DNA of 64,000 nt from JAHFUA01 sp963733935 (GCA_963733935.1 CAVTEQ010000005.1:186001-250000); one strand, 5' to 3'. Shown: positions 8,906 to 17,845, counted from the stretch's first letter. Numbers and translations: made by a program. The notes: generated from the letters alone by a model not told the origin.

Positions 8906-11900
8906 GGCCTCAGCACTCCTTCTTCTCTGCGGATGTAGTGTCACGGGTGGTACCGGCCCTCAGCCGCCCTTGGCGCTCAGCTACGCCCCCAGCACGGCGG
9001 TCTACACCGTGGGGATGGCGATCACGCCGGACAGCCCCACCATCACCGGCGGAGCCGTGACCTCGTATAGTGTGAGCCCGGACCTTCCCGCAGGCCTGAG
9101 CCTGAGCACTAGCACGGGCGTTATCAGCGGAACCCCCGCGGCCGTGACCGCCACGGCCGGCTACACGGTAACGGCTGCCAACTCGCTTAGCAGCGCCGCG
9201 GCGATCCTGACCATCACGGTGAACGGCGCGTTTCCGGCGCAGGCCATCCCCAACATGGGCCTGCAGATTACGCCGCTGGCGCCTCCGGGCGCCCTGTTCG
9301 GACCGCTGGATACAGGCCTGATCGTAAACGGCCAACCCTGGCTGGCCGGGCAAGCCGCCACCACCGTGGTCAGTCCCGATGGGAATACTCTGCTGATTCT
9401 GACCAGCGGGTACAACCTCGTCTACAACCTCCATCTCCCCATTCCGGAAGCGGGCTTCTCGAATGAGTACGTGTTCGTCTACGACATTTCGACGCCCACG
9501 CCGGTCCTGAAGCAACCGCCCTTACAAATCCCAAATGCCTACTACGGGATTGTCTTCGATCCCTCCGGCGTCCCGTCCGGCAGTTCGGGGTCCACCGGTT
9601 CGTCCTGCGATCCGTCCGCCCAGCATTTTTACGTGCCCGGCATAATCCCTGACGACCCCAGCAACCCCAACAACAGAGCTGTCCATGACTTTGTCCACGT
9701 CTTTACTCTGACCGCCGGCACTTGGGCGGAGGAGCCCAGCCTGGCCATGCCCTTAAACCACACCAGGGGCAATGGCCTTCCCGTAACTGTAGCCAGCAAC
9801 TCAAATTTCGTGAGGCCCTTCCCTGGCGGGGTGGCGGTTTCGCGCGATTGCCAGACGCTGGTGGTGGCGAATTACTCCAACGACACCATCACCGTGTTCA
9901 AGGGAGGCTACCCCTGGTCGGCGGCGGGAACGGAAACCGACCTGCGCCCCGGCAAGGGCAACCCCGCGCTGTCGGGCATTCCAGGCGGCGAATATCCGCT
10001 GTGGGTGCTGGTGACGAGTGACGGATCGACAGCGTATATATCCAGCATTCGCGACCGCGAGATCGACGTAGTGAATCTGGCCGGGACGGCCGCGGTAACG
10101 GCCCGGATCCCGGTTAAAGGCCAGCCGGGCAAGATGACGATGAACCAGGCCCAGATGCTCCTGTACGCGGTCGAAGACCAGTCGGATACGGTGGACGTAA
10201 TCGACATCAACCCGAGCAACACCAGCACCGTGAACACGGTCCTCGAAACCATCCCGGTCATCGCTCCTCCGTCCATCGTGCCTTCCGCGCTGGCGCACTA
10301 TACCGGCGCCAACCCCAACAGCGTGACGCTCTCGCCGGATGAAACGCAGCTCTGGGTGACCAATGGCAACCTGAATAACGTCGCGGTAGTGGCGCTGGGC
10401 GGAACCAATAGCGGCGACCATGTGATTGGCCTCATTCCCACCGGTTGGTACCCGAACTCAGTGAGCTTGAAAAACTTCGGCGGCCTTGGCACCTGGGCTT
10501 ACGTGGTCAATGGAAAGTCGCCTACCGGCGCGAATCCCACCTGGTGTTATAGCTACGGCCCGCTCCCCCCAACGGTGTACCCCAATTGCTATCCGGCGAA
10601 TACCTACAATCCGCAGTTGATCAAAGCCGGCTTCCAGAGCTTCCAGGTGCCCAGCGCGCCGCAGCTCGCGACGCTGACGGCGCAGGTAGCCGCGAACAAC
10701 CGCTTCTCCAGCCAGGAGAGCGCCCATGACGCCGCGGTCATGGCGGCCGTGCGCCAGGGCGTGCAGCACGTCATCTTCATCATCAAGGAGAACCGGACTT
10801 ACGACCAGATTCTGGGCGACCTCGAAAAGGGCAACGGCGATCCTAACTTGCCGATGTTTGGAGCGGCGATCACGCCCAATCAGCATCAACTGGCGCGACA
10901 ATTCGTCACCCTCGACAACTTTATGGCCACCGCCGAGGTCAGCGTTGACGGCTGGCTGTGGACCACTTCGGCTCGCGCCCCCGACGTGATCGAACACGAA
11001 TGGCCGGTGGTCTACGCGGGACGCGGCTTCAGCCTGGACAGCGAAGGGGACAATCGCAATGTGGATGTTGCCATTCCGACCCTGGCGGGGCGCGTGGCCG
11101 CCGATCCCCTTCTTGTCGATACCACGCTGATGACGCCGGCGGCCGATCCGGATCTGTTGCCGGGCCAGACCGACGCCGGGGCGCCGGATGGACCGAACAA
11201 TGAAGTGAATACCGGCTACTTGTGGGACGCCGCGCTGCGGGCGAATCTCACGGTGCGCGACTATGGCTTTTTCATCGATGTTGCCCGCTATAGTTCGCCC
11301 AACCCCGCCTACAGCATTCCCCTGCTGCACGACCCGGCGGCAAGTGGCACGGTCGTGGCCTATTCCACCAACGTTGCCCTCGCCCCGTATACCGACCCGT
11401 ACTTCCGCGGTTTCGATCCCTCGTTTCCGGATTACTACCGTTTCACGGAGTGGGACCGGGAGTTCGATGCCAATTACGCCAGCGCTGGGCTCCCGGCGTT
11501 GAGCCTGGTTCGCCTCATGCACGATCACACCGGAAACTTCACCGTCCCGCCAATTGACCTGGTGGATACTCCGGAGACGCAGCAAGCCGATAACGACTAT
11601 GCGGTCGGCTTGCTGGTGCAGAAGATCGCCAACAGCGTTTACGCGAACAACACTCTCATCTTTATCGTGGAAGACGACGCGCAGGATGGCGGCGACCACG
11701 TCGATTCGCACCGCACCGTCGCCCTGGTGGCGGGCGCCTACGTGAAGCAAGGCGCGGTGGTCTCCTCGCTATACAACACCGTCAACTTCCTGCGCACGAT
11801 TGAAGAGGTTCTGGGCCTCCCGCCGCTGAACCTGAACGACGCGCTTGCCCGGCCCATGGCGGACATCTTCAACACCACGCCGAGCGCCTGGACCTTTACC

Positions 11901-12215
11901 GCCACGCCCTCGCTGTACCTCTACAACACTCGGCTGCCGCTGCCTCCCAAGCCGGCCGGCGCGATCGTGCCCAAGCCTGCGCACGACGTGAAGTACTGGG
12001 CGCGGGTGACGAAGGGGTTCGACTTCAGCGACGCCGATCACATCGATGGCGAGGCCTATAACCGCATTCTCTGGAAAGGGATCATGGGCAACAAGCCTTA
12101 TCCCGCCACACCTACCGGATTGGACCTGCGCCAGAACCGCGACGAACTCCTCGCGCACTACCGGCAGTCGAGAAAGCAAAAAGCGGAGCAGAAGCCGAAG
12201 ACGGGCACAGAGTGA
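8874..12215 (+). CDS. Exported Ig-like/beta-propeller/phosphoesterase protein
   Basis: About 1113 residues. A lipoprotein-like signal (LLLLCGCSV) is followed by an Ig-like putative domain (about 30-115: PDLPAGLSLSTSTGVISGTP). Next comes a YVTN/YncE-type beta-propeller (about 120-590; blades such as DGSTAYISSIRDREIDVVNL and DETQLWVTNGNLNNVAVV), then a phosphoesterase domain of the phospholipase C/AcpA family (about 620-1010) with HVIFIIKENRTYDQILGDL and the metal-site motif IVEDDAQDGGDHVDSHRT. This matches the fused YncE-like/alkaline-phosphatase-like proteins seen in Acidobacteriota. ATG 8874 has GGAGG upstream. Its signal peptide is shared with the two genes before it, which suggests the three are co-regulated exported phosphohydrolases. 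Substrate unknown. Confidence 0.85.
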   Translation: MRSMQWLGLSLASALLLLCGCSVTGGTGPQPPLALSYAPSTAVYTVGMAITPDSPTITGGAVTSYSVSPDLPAGLSLSTSTGVISGTPAAVTATAGYTVTAANSLSSAAAILTITVNGAFPAQAIPNMGLQITPLAPPGALFGPLDTGLIVNGQPWLAGQAATTVVSPDGNTLLILTSGYNLVYNLHLPIPEAGFSNEYVFVYDISTPTPVLKQPPLQIPNAYYGIVFDPSGVPSGSSGSTGSSCDPSAQHFYVPGIIPDDPSNPNNRAVHDFVHVFTLTAGTWAEEPSLAMPLNHTRGNGLPVTVASNSNFVRPFPGGVAVSRDCQTLVVANYSNDTITVFKGGYPWSAAGTETDLRPGKGNPALSGIPGGEYPLWVLVTSDGSTAYISSIRDREIDVVNLAGTAAVTARIPVKGQPGKMTMNQAQMLLYAVEDQSDTVDVIDINPSNTSTVNTVLETIPVIAPPSIVPSALAHYTGANPNSVTLSPDETQLWVTNGNLNNVAVVALGGTNSGDHVIGLIPTGWYPNSVSLKNFGGLGTWAYVVNGKSPTGANPTWCYSYGPLPPTVYPNCYPANTYNPQLIKAGFQSFQVPSAPQLATLTAQVAANNRFSSQESAHDAAVMAAVRQGVQHVIFIIKENRTYDQILGDLEKGNGDPNLPMFGAAITPNQHQLARQFVTLDNFMATAEVSVDGWLWTTSARAPDVIEHEWPVVYAGRGFSLDSEGDNRNVDVAIPTLAGRVAADPLLVDTTLMTPAADPDLLPGQTDAGAPDGPNNEVNTGYLWDAALRANLTVRDYGFFIDVARYSSPNPAYSIPLLHDPAASGTVVAYSTNVALAPYTDPYFRGFDPSFPDYYRFTEWDREFDANYASAGLPALSLVRLMHDHTGNFTVPPIDLVDTPETQQADNDYAVGLLVQKIANSVYANNTLIFIVEDDAQDGGDHVDSHRTVALVAGAYVKQGAVVSSLYNTVNFLRTIEEVLGLPPLNLNDALARPMADIFNTTPSAWTFTATPSLYLYNTRLPLPPKPAGAIVPKPAHDVKYWARVTKGFDFSDADHIDGEAYNRILWKGIMGNKPYPATPTGLDLRQNRDELLAHYRQSRKQKAEQKPKTGTE

Positions 12216-12285
12216 GCGCGACCGGCGGCCCGGAATCGGCGGTCAAACTTGCGCTTTTGTACGGGGCAGCGGCCCGCTAGGCTGC

Positions 12286-12717
12286 CTAAAGGGCTGCTTT
12301 CAATGAGAGCGACACAACGACTCGACCAGGGGGGCGTCTTACCGTAACGGAGACGATACCGTTATGCTCCGTCAAATCAAATTGACGCTCCAAAGGCAGC
12401 GATAGCTGTTCTGTCCGATCCTTGCCCGGTCTCGCATTTCCATTAAGCTCTGCGGCACCTATTTTATAGCCCTGGTATTCAAAGGAAAAGCCAAGTTTGG
12501 TGCAGGCTAGGTAAAGAATTTCGGCGCTAGGCTTGGGGCGTGTGCCCTTCGGTGAATCGTGGCAGTAGGTGTTGATTCGAGCCTTACCGCCCCTCTTTAG
12601 TCCAAGCCGATCTGCTGCATCACTTTGCGTGATCTCATGGTCTTCCAGGAACTTCTGGAAGGCATCTCCGAACGCACAGGCAAAATCATTGGGCATTGTG
12701 TCAATAATATTTGACAT
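12286..12717 (-). CDS. XRE-like HTH regulator of a small island
   Basis: A 143-residue protein with an N-terminal Cro/C1-type helix-turn-helix (FLEDHEITQSDAADRLGLKR followed by a second basic stretch) and a C-terminal region rich in beta strands without a recognised domain. It is divergent from the Nudix gene, and the 28-bp gap and both start regions carry the inverted repeat GTCAA-N6-TTGAC. TATAAT on the minus strand at 12728-12723 lies so close to ATG 12717 that the mRNA would be leaderless; alternatively translation starts at Met8 (12696). AT-rich codon use sets it apart from its neighbours. Most likely an autoregulating repressor (inference). Confidence 0.7.
   Translation of the reverse strand: MSNIIDTMPNDFACAFGDAFQKFLEDHEITQSDAADRLGLKRGGKARINTYCHDSPKGTRPKPSAEILYLACTKLGFSFEYQGYKIGAAELNGNARPGKDRTEQLSLPLERQFDLTEHNGIVSVTVRRPPGRVVVSLSLKAAL
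12371..12386. promoter_or_regulatory. GTCAA-N6-TTGAC inverted repeat inside the HTH gene
   Basis: GTCAAATCAAATTGAC is a perfect 5+5 dyad with a 6-bp spacer, identical in half-sites and spacing to the two copies in the divergent promoter region about 330 bp away. Its position inside the regulator's coding sequence would suit a secondary operator (looping or roadblock). Confidence 0.5.
12700..12715. promoter_or_regulatory. Operator-like inverted repeat O1
   Basis: GTCAATAATATTTGAC. The right half-site forms the -35 hexamer TTGACA of the Nudix promoter, and the element covers the first codons of the HTH gene. Confidence 0.55.
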
Positions 12718-12740
12718 TCTCCATTATAGTCAAATAAAAT
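12711..12740 (+). promoter_or_regulatory. Promoter of the Nudix gene
   Basis: TTGACA (12711-12716), an 18-bp spacer and TAAAAT (12735-12740). Transcription would start at about 12746-12748, that is at the ATG, giving a leaderless transcript; no Shine-Dalgarno sequence is present. O1 overlaps the -35 box and O2 the -10 box. Confidence 0.55.
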
Positions 12741-12744
12741 TGAC
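12729..12744. promoter_or_regulatory. Operator-like inverted repeat O2
   Basis: GTCAAATAAAATTGAC, with the same half-sites and 6-bp spacer as O1, centred 29 bp away (about three helical turns). It covers the -10 region of the plus-strand promoter and lies just upstream of TATAAT on the minus strand. Confidence 0.55.
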
Positions 12745-12745
12745 C

Positions 12746-13264
12746 ATGATTATGCCCTTGGTTACCCCAGAGATGGTGATCGATGTGGTCGATGAGAATG
12801 ACCTTCCTGCCGGTCTCATCGAGAGGAAGGATGTTTTCATTCAAAGAGCGAACTTTCGCGTTGCACACACTCTTATTTTCAACGCGAGCGGAGAGCTCTT
12901 GGTTCAGCGGCTTGCGCGCACCCGCATGCGGCACCCTGGTTATTGGGGCTCATCTGTCGCTGCGTACATTTTTGCGGGGGAGTCATATGAAGGTGCGGCA
13001 CAACGGAGGCTCGCCCAGGAATTAGGCATCTCCGGGCTCCGGCTCAACTACGTGGGTACGACCTCAATGGAGGACGACGGTTGTCTCAAGTTTATTGGCG
13101 TGTTTTCTGCTAACCACAGTGGGCCCTTCAGGTACGACCCAACTCACATTGACGCATTGGAATTCTTGCCACGGTCCATGATTCATGCGCTCCATTCCGA
13201 CGGCACACGAGTATTCACGCCAACATTTTTGCAGGTACTCTCATTTTACGAGAGTAGAGTGTAA
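12746..13264 (+). CDS. Nudix-fold protein with an altered Nudix box
   Basis: About 172 residues, related to the YfcD/isopentenyl-diphosphate-isomerase-like Nudix group: VIDVVDENDLPAGLIERK, a core strand HTLIFNASGELLVQRL, then RHPGYWGSSVAAYIFAGESYEGAAQRRLAQELGI. In a normal box the metal-binding core is REUxEE; here it reads RRLAQE, so two of the three key glutamates are missing and ordinary pyrophosphohydrolase activity is doubtful. ATG 12746 is chosen because the promoter and operators lie immediately before it; another ATG follows two codons later. It is followed 20 nt downstream by the membrane-protein gene, a likely operon. Confidence 0.75.
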   Translation: MIMPLVTPEMVIDVVDENDLPAGLIERKDVFIQRANFRVAHTLIFNASGELLVQRLARTRMRHPGYWGSSVAAYIFAGESYEGAAQRRLAQELGISGLRLNYVGTTSMEDDGCLKFIGVFSANHSGPFRYDPTHIDALEFLPRSMIHALHSDGTRVFTPTFLQVLSFYESRV

Positions 13265-13284
13265 TTACTACGGCAGTCCTCCCA

Positions 13285-13834
13285 GTGCCTGAATTCTCAC
13301 ACGAACAGCTGCTGGAGCTCTACAAGATCGCCATTGAAGAATACCGCTTTCAGGTAAGACTAAACTGGGATCGGACGGCGTATCAGCTGACATTGAACAG
13401 CGGTCTTATTGCTATCGCTGTTGGCCTCATGAAGATTGGAAGTGCACCTCTCCTGAACCTCTTTGTCGGAGGCATTTTCCTAGTTGGCCTCGCGGCCGCC
13501 GTGGTTGGCATTCAGAATGTCCTTAGGGGCCATCGCTATTACCGAAATACCATTGTCAAGAAGACGCTTCTGGAAGATCAGCTCGGCCTGACCAAGCCGG
13601 TGGAGAAGTATGAGGCCGGGCTAACGATGGGCGTTGGCACGACTACCGGCCAGAATGAGCAGATTCAGATCCTTCATAACACCGAGAGATGGTTGAGAAC
13701 GTCCACTTCGGGGAACCATCACTTATTGGATTGTCTGTATCTTGATATTGTTTCTTACAGTCAACGCTCTGGGCGTGGCCGGGTCCCTTTGGCTGTATTG
13801 GCATCCCATTGTGACCTCACAGTCCGCGGACTAA
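13285..13834 (+). CDS. Three-helix membrane protein, frame-corrected
   Basis: Starts at GTG 13285 (PEFSHEQLLELYKIAIEEYRF). An amphipathic helix is followed by two transmembrane segments (about 35-55 and 58-80), a basic loop and a soluble stretch of about 75 residues. In the literal frame the end (to 13893) is low-complexity and unnatural. In the +1 frame the DNA after about 13724 encodes a clean third helix (starting YWIVCILILFLTV, ending GSLWLYW) and stops at 13834, just before a terminator hairpin. I infer a one-base insertion between 13697 and 13724. No family is recognised with confidence. Its place in an operon with the Nudix gene suggests a joint role. Confidence 0.6.
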
Positions 13835-13855
13835 CCTGCCCGGCTACATTCGGTC

Positions 13856-13873
13856 GCCCCTTGCGGGGCTTTC
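13856..13873 (+). terminator. Terminator after the island operon
   Basis: GCCCC-TTGC-GGGGC followed by TTTCT. It lies 22 nt after the frame-corrected stop at 13834 but inside the literal reading frame, which supports the correction. Confidence 0.55.
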
Positions 13874-14014
13874 TCCAAAGTCTCAGGGGCTAAAAAGCCC
13901 AACCTTCACGGTCACTGACGGCACGACCAGGGTCCGTCGGCTTCGCTCACGACGCCCCTTCACCTACGATCCTCTTCTGAACGGCGAAGGTGACGAGAAT
14001 CCGAAAATCAAAGT

Positions 14015-14047
14015 CCCTACCCTTGGCAAAACCGGCCAAGGGTAGGG
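14015..14047. terminator. Strong hairpin between convergent genes
   Basis: CCCTACCCTTGGC and GCCAAGGGTAGGG are perfect 13-bp arms with a 7-nt loop. It is located 30 bp beyond the stop of the response-regulator gene. It has no long T-run, so it could be a terminator or a stable RNA end. Confidence 0.5.
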
Positions 14048-14077
14048 CACCCTCAAGATTTTTCCAGATAATTAGCC

Positions 14078-14752
14078 CTACTGGTTCACCGGAATCTTGA
14101 TGATCTTCTTCTGGATGGCGTAGGTGACGAGTTGCGCCTTGTTGTGGATATCGAGCTTGCGCATCAGGTTGAACTTGTGCGCCTCGACGGTCTTCACGCT
14201 CAGGCCCAGCACGACCGCGATCTCCTTGACCGAGTTGCCTTCGGCCAGCAGCTTGAGGATTTCGCGCTCGCGCGGCGTCAGGGTCGAAATCCGCGGACGC
14301 ATCTTCTGGTCGCGCACGCGGGCACGGAAGTCTTCCACCAGCTTCCCGAGCACCTGCGAGCTGAGATACTTCCCGCCTTTGTACACGTCGCGCACGGCGG
14401 TGACGAGCTGGGCCGCAGGAGTGTCTTTGAGAACGTAGCCGGCGGCGCCCACTTCCAGCGACTGCACCAGATAATCCTCGTCGTCATACATAGTGAGGAA
14501 GAGGATTTTGGTTTCCTGGCGGTTCTTGCGGATGTGGCGCGCCGCCTCGAAGGAAGATAGTCCTGACATGCCGATGTCCATCAGTACCACGTCCGGGCGT
14601 AGCTCCCGCGCCTTCTCTACGGCGTCGCCGGCATCGCCGGATTCGCCCGCAACTTCGAAATCGGATTCGCTTTCCAGCAGCCGGCGCACGCCCTGACGGA
14701 AGAGCGTGTGATCGTCGACCAGCAGGCACCTAATTTTGGGCATTCCATCCAC
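14078..14752 (-). CDS. NarL/FixJ-family response regulator
   Basis: A receiver domain (residues 1-120: CLLVDDHTLFRQGVRRLLES; phospho-acceptor Asp in VVLMDIGMSG; FLTMYDDEDYLVQSLEVGAAG, then a conserved Lys in YVLKD) is joined to a LuxR-type HTH (TLTPREREILKLLAEGNSVKEI; GLSVKTVEAHKFNLMRKLDI). It is the output partner of the kinase gene directly upstream, whose end it overlaps. Start ATG 14752 or the ATG three codons later (MPKIRCLL). Cytoplasmic transcription factor; targets unknown. Confidence 0.95.
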   Translation of the reverse strand: MDGMPKIRCLLVDDHTLFRQGVRRLLESESDFEVAGESGDAGDAVEKARELRPDVVLMDIGMSGLSSFEAARHIRKNRQETKILFLTMYDDEDYLVQSLEVGAAGYVLKDTPAAQLVTAVRDVYKGGKYLSSQVLGKLVEDFRARVRDQKMRPRISTLTPREREILKLLAEGNSVKEIAVVLGLSVKTVEAHKFNLMRKLDIHNKAQLVTYAIQKKIIKIPVNQ

Positions 14753-16358
14753 CTTTGGCCGTGGCGGCCAGCGCCAGCCCGTGTTCGCGAGTGGGCTCGG
14801 GAGGAACGATGACCTCGATGCGCGTGCCCTTGCCGCGGCCCGAACTGATGCGCACCTGCCCCCCCAGCATCCCGATGCGCTCCTTGATTCCGGCCAGGCC
14901 GAAGGAGCGGCTGCGCGAGCTGCCGTACTTTGCTTGGATGCCGATTCCGTCGTCCTCGATCAGCAGGTGTAACTCCCCATTTTCCTGTGACATCTGGATA
15001 TTTACGTTGCTGGCCTGAGCGTGCTTGGCCACATTGTGCAGCGCCTCCTGCACTACCCGATAGACGGCGGCCTCGGCCTCGGTCGAGAGGCGGCCGATAC
15101 CGGGAGGCGCCGACACGCGCGCCTTCATGCCGGTGTTCCGCGCCAGGTCTTTGGCTTCCTTGCGGATGGCGGGAATCAATCCCAGCTCCTGCAATAACAA
15201 TGGCGACAGGCGGGCGATGATGCGGCGGATGCCGTCGATGGTGCGGTCCACCACATCGAGCGTCTCGCGGATCTTCAGGCGCGGGTTGCGAGCGGTGACC
15301 GTGTTTTCGAGCATCCCCAGGTAGAGGCGGATGACCATCAGCTCCTGGCCGGTTTCGTCGTGGAGCTCGCGGCTGATGCGCCGCCGCTCCTGCTCCTGCA
15401 CCCGCAGCAGGTGGGCGGAAAGCTCGGCGATGCGGATTTCGCGCTCGCGCAGCGCCTCGTTGATGCGGGCGCGGTCGATGGCCAGCGCCGACCGCTCGGC
15501 GATGGCGCGCAGCAGCTCGCGCTCGGTGGGCATCCACTCGTAAGGCTTGGCGAACCCGATCATGAGCACGCCGATGATGCCCTCCGCGGTCTTCATGGGC
15601 ACGGCCCACCAGGAGCTGGCGCTGCGGCGCAGGGCCGGGCTCTGAATGCGCCCGTCGTGGGCGGCGTCAAGTACTACGTCGGGCTCGCCGGTCTGGGCAA
15701 CGCGGCCGGAGAAGCCTTGGCCGACCGCGATGGTGAGGTCTTCGGGCGGCGCCTCGAGGCCGCGGGAGGCGGTTACCTGCAGCAGGTCGGATTCCGGATC
15801 GCGCAGCAGCACCACGCCGTTGCTTGCGCCGAAGGTCGTAATCGTGATCTCGAGCACCCGTTGCAGCATTGCGGCCAGGTCAGGTGCGGAGAGTTCGGCA
15901 TCGAGCACCGCCAGCAGCGCGGCCGATTCACTTGTCTTGGCGTCGAAGTAGGCGCCGGAAACGGTCTGAAACGTGGCCGCCGAGAGCATCTCCAGCGCTG
16001 CCTTGGCTTCGCCCAGCCGATCTCCGAACAGGCTGCCAAGGTAGGGCTCGCAGAGGCTCTCGTATAGCTCCAGTGAACGCGCCACCGCGCGCGTGTCGAT
16101 CTGCAACTTGGCCAGGCGGTTGCCGAAGTAGGCTAGGTTCTCAAAAAATCCCGCCAGGTTGCCGTGCTTGAAGTAGGAGCTGCCGGTGGAAACGTTGAGC
16201 CGCTCGAGGGCGGAGAGGGCGCGTCCATCGAGCCCGAGCTCGGCGCTCAGCTTCTCGCGCCAGCCGGTGGTGATGTCCGGGAAGTAGGGCTCGAGCGCAT
16301 TAGCCACTTCGACAATAAGTTCGCGCGAGCTTTCTTTGAGTGGTAATAAGGCAGGCAA
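14730..16358 (-). CDS. GAF-domain sensor histidine kinase (HisKA_3, NarX-like)
   Basis: A 542-residue soluble kinase without transmembrane helices. The N-terminal all-helical sensor region (about 10-140) is followed by a GAF domain (about 150-300), a coiled-coil linker and a HisKA_3 dimerisation domain with ERRRISRELHDETGQEL (His333 is the phosphorylated residue). The HATPase domain has the N box VQEALHNVAKHA (436-447), DDGIG (469-473) and GLAGIKERI. Its 3' end overlaps the cognate response regulator by 14-23 nt, so translation is coupled. The signal is cytoplasmic (small ligand, redox or light) but cannot be named. Confidence 0.93.
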   Translation of the reverse strand: MPALLPLKESSRELIVEVANALEPYFPDITTGWREKLSAELGLDGRALSALERLNVSTGSSYFKHGNLAGFFENLAYFGNRLAKLQIDTRAVARSLELYESLCEPYLGSLFGDRLGEAKAALEMLSAATFQTVSGAYFDAKTSESAALLAVLDAELSAPDLAAMLQRVLEITITTFGASNGVVLLRDPESDLLQVTASRGLEAPPEDLTIAVGQGFSGRVAQTGEPDVVLDAAHDGRIQSPALRRSASSWWAVPMKTAEGIIGVLMIGFAKPYEWMPTERELLRAIAERSALAIDRARINEALREREIRIAELSAHLLRVQEQERRRISRELHDETGQELMVIRLYLGMLENTVTARNPRLKIRETLDVVDRTIDGIRRIIARLSPLLLQELGLIPAIRKEAKDLARNTGMKARVSAPPGIGRLSTEAEAAVYRVVQEALHNVAKHAQASNVNIQMSQENGELHLLIEDDGIGIQAKYGSSRSRSFGLAGIKERIGMLGGQVRISSGRGKGTRIEVIVPPEPTREHGLALAATAKGGWNAQN

Positions 16359-16609
16359 TGCCTTACTGCTCCTTGGGCCAGAGGAAGAGAGGTTGGTGGG
16401 ACCTTAGACGAACCTGGAGAGTAAACGGTCCCGAGCAAACATCTAACTACTAATCCAGCCGCTATTTTACGGGTTCAGGTAGTGGCTGTCTACCGCTTCC
16501 GTGTGAAATTTTACTTATTTCTTCTAAGGGGTTGACCTTATCAGGAGATGGGCGCTTAGCAACGGTTTCCGGGAATGGCCTTAGCAAGCTAATCATATAG
16601 AATCCCAGC

Positions 16610-17803
16610 ATGTTGCGCTTCTCGACCGCGGGCGAATCGCACGGCGAAGCATTGGTCGCCGTGCTGTCGGGAGTGCCCGCAGGGCTGAAGATCGACACTG
16701 CATTTCTCGATCGCGAATTGTGGCGCCGGCAGCAAGGATACGGTCGCGGCGGCCGCATGAAGATCGAACACGACGCGGTGCATATTCTCTCCGGCGTGCG
16801 GCACGGCGCTAGCATCGGCTCGCCGATCTCGCTCACCATCGAGAACCGCGACTGGAAAAACTGGCAGGATGCTTTGCCCGTGGCCGCGGGTGATCCGGAA
16901 AAACACAAGGCGGTGGAGTCGCCGCGTCCCGGACACGCCGATCTCGCCGGGGCGCTGAAGTACAACTTTCCGGAAGCCCGCTACGTGCTGGAACGGGCTT
17001 CGGCGCGGGAATCGGCGGCGCGCGTTGCCGCGGGCGCCATCGCCAAGCTGCTGCTGCGGGAGTTGGGCATCGAGGTTCTCAGCCACGTGCTGGCGGTGGG
17101 CGGCGCCTCGGTGCGCGATGCCGAGATCCCCTGGGAGAAGATCCAGGCGCTTTCTGCCCGCGAGGAAGTGCTGCTGAACTGCGCCGATCCCGAGGCTGAA
17201 GCGCGCATGAAGGCGGAGGTGGACAACGCGCTCAAGACCGGCGACTCGGTCGGTGGCGTCTTCGAAGTGGTCGCGCACGGCGTTCCGCCGGGACTTGGCA
17301 CCTACGCAAATTGGGACGAGCGCTTGGACGCGCTGCTGGCCGGCGCGGTGATGTCGCTGCAGGCGGTGAAAGCGGTGGAGATCGGCTCAGGCATCGGAGC
17401 CGCGGCCTCGCCGGGGTCGGCCGTACACGATGCGATAGGATATGAACCGCGCGTCCAGGGCGATGGTCGCGGCGGATACACCGGCTTCACACGCCGAAGC
17501 AATCATGCCGGCGGAATCGAAGGCGGCATCTCCAACGGCGAGGACATCCTCGTCCGCGGTTATCTGAAGCCGATTTCCACCTTGCGGCGGCCGCTTGAGT
17601 CGGTAGACTTCAAGACCCGCGCGCCGGTGAAGGCGGCCTACGAGCGTTCGGACGTGTGCGTGGTTCCGGCGGCGGGCGTGGGCGGCGAAGCGATGGTGGC
17701 GCTTACGCTGGCGCGCTGTGCGCTGGAGAAATTCGGCGGCGATTCCATAGGCGAAGTTTTGCGGAACTTTGAAGGCTACAAGAAACAGCTTAAGGACTAT
17801 TGA
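16610..17803 (+). CDS. aroC: Chorismate synthase
   Basis: Final step of the shikimate pathway: conversion of EPSP to chorismate with reduced FMN. The 397-residue sequence has all family signatures: FSTAGESHGEALV near the start, ASARESAARVAAGAIAK, and DGRGGYTGFTRRSNHAGGIE with ISNGEDI. A 250-bp divergent region separates it from the histidine kinase gene; TTGACC at 16532-16537 is a weak -35 candidate. No strong Shine-Dalgarno precedes the ATG. Peptide deformylase follows after a short repeat-filled gap. Confidence 0.97.
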   Translation: MLRFSTAGESHGEALVAVLSGVPAGLKIDTAFLDRELWRRQQGYGRGGRMKIEHDAVHILSGVRHGASIGSPISLTIENRDWKNWQDALPVAAGDPEKHKAVESPRPGHADLAGALKYNFPEARYVLERASARESAARVAAGAIAKLLLRELGIEVLSHVLAVGGASVRDAEIPWEKIQALSAREEVLLNCADPEAEARMKAEVDNALKTGDSVGGVFEVVAHGVPPGLGTYANWDERLDALLAGAVMSLQAVKAVEIGSGIGAAASPGSAVHDAIGYEPRVQGDGRGGYTGFTRRSNHAGGIEGGISNGEDILVRGYLKPISTLRRPLESVDFKTRAPVKAAYERSDVCVVPAAGVGGEAMVALTLARCALEKFGGDSIGEVLRNFEGYKKQLKDY

Positions 17804-17812
17804 TTAGCCGCG

Positions 17813-17845
17813 CTGACTACTGGCGACTGACTACTGACAACTGCT
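17813..17845. repeat. Iterated GACTACTG words (single arm)
   Basis: GACTACTGGCGACTGACTACTGACAACTG: the word GACTACTG/CGACTG repeated with variations, filling the aroC-def gap. It has the same design as the dyad elements but no opposite arm. Confidence 0.6.
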
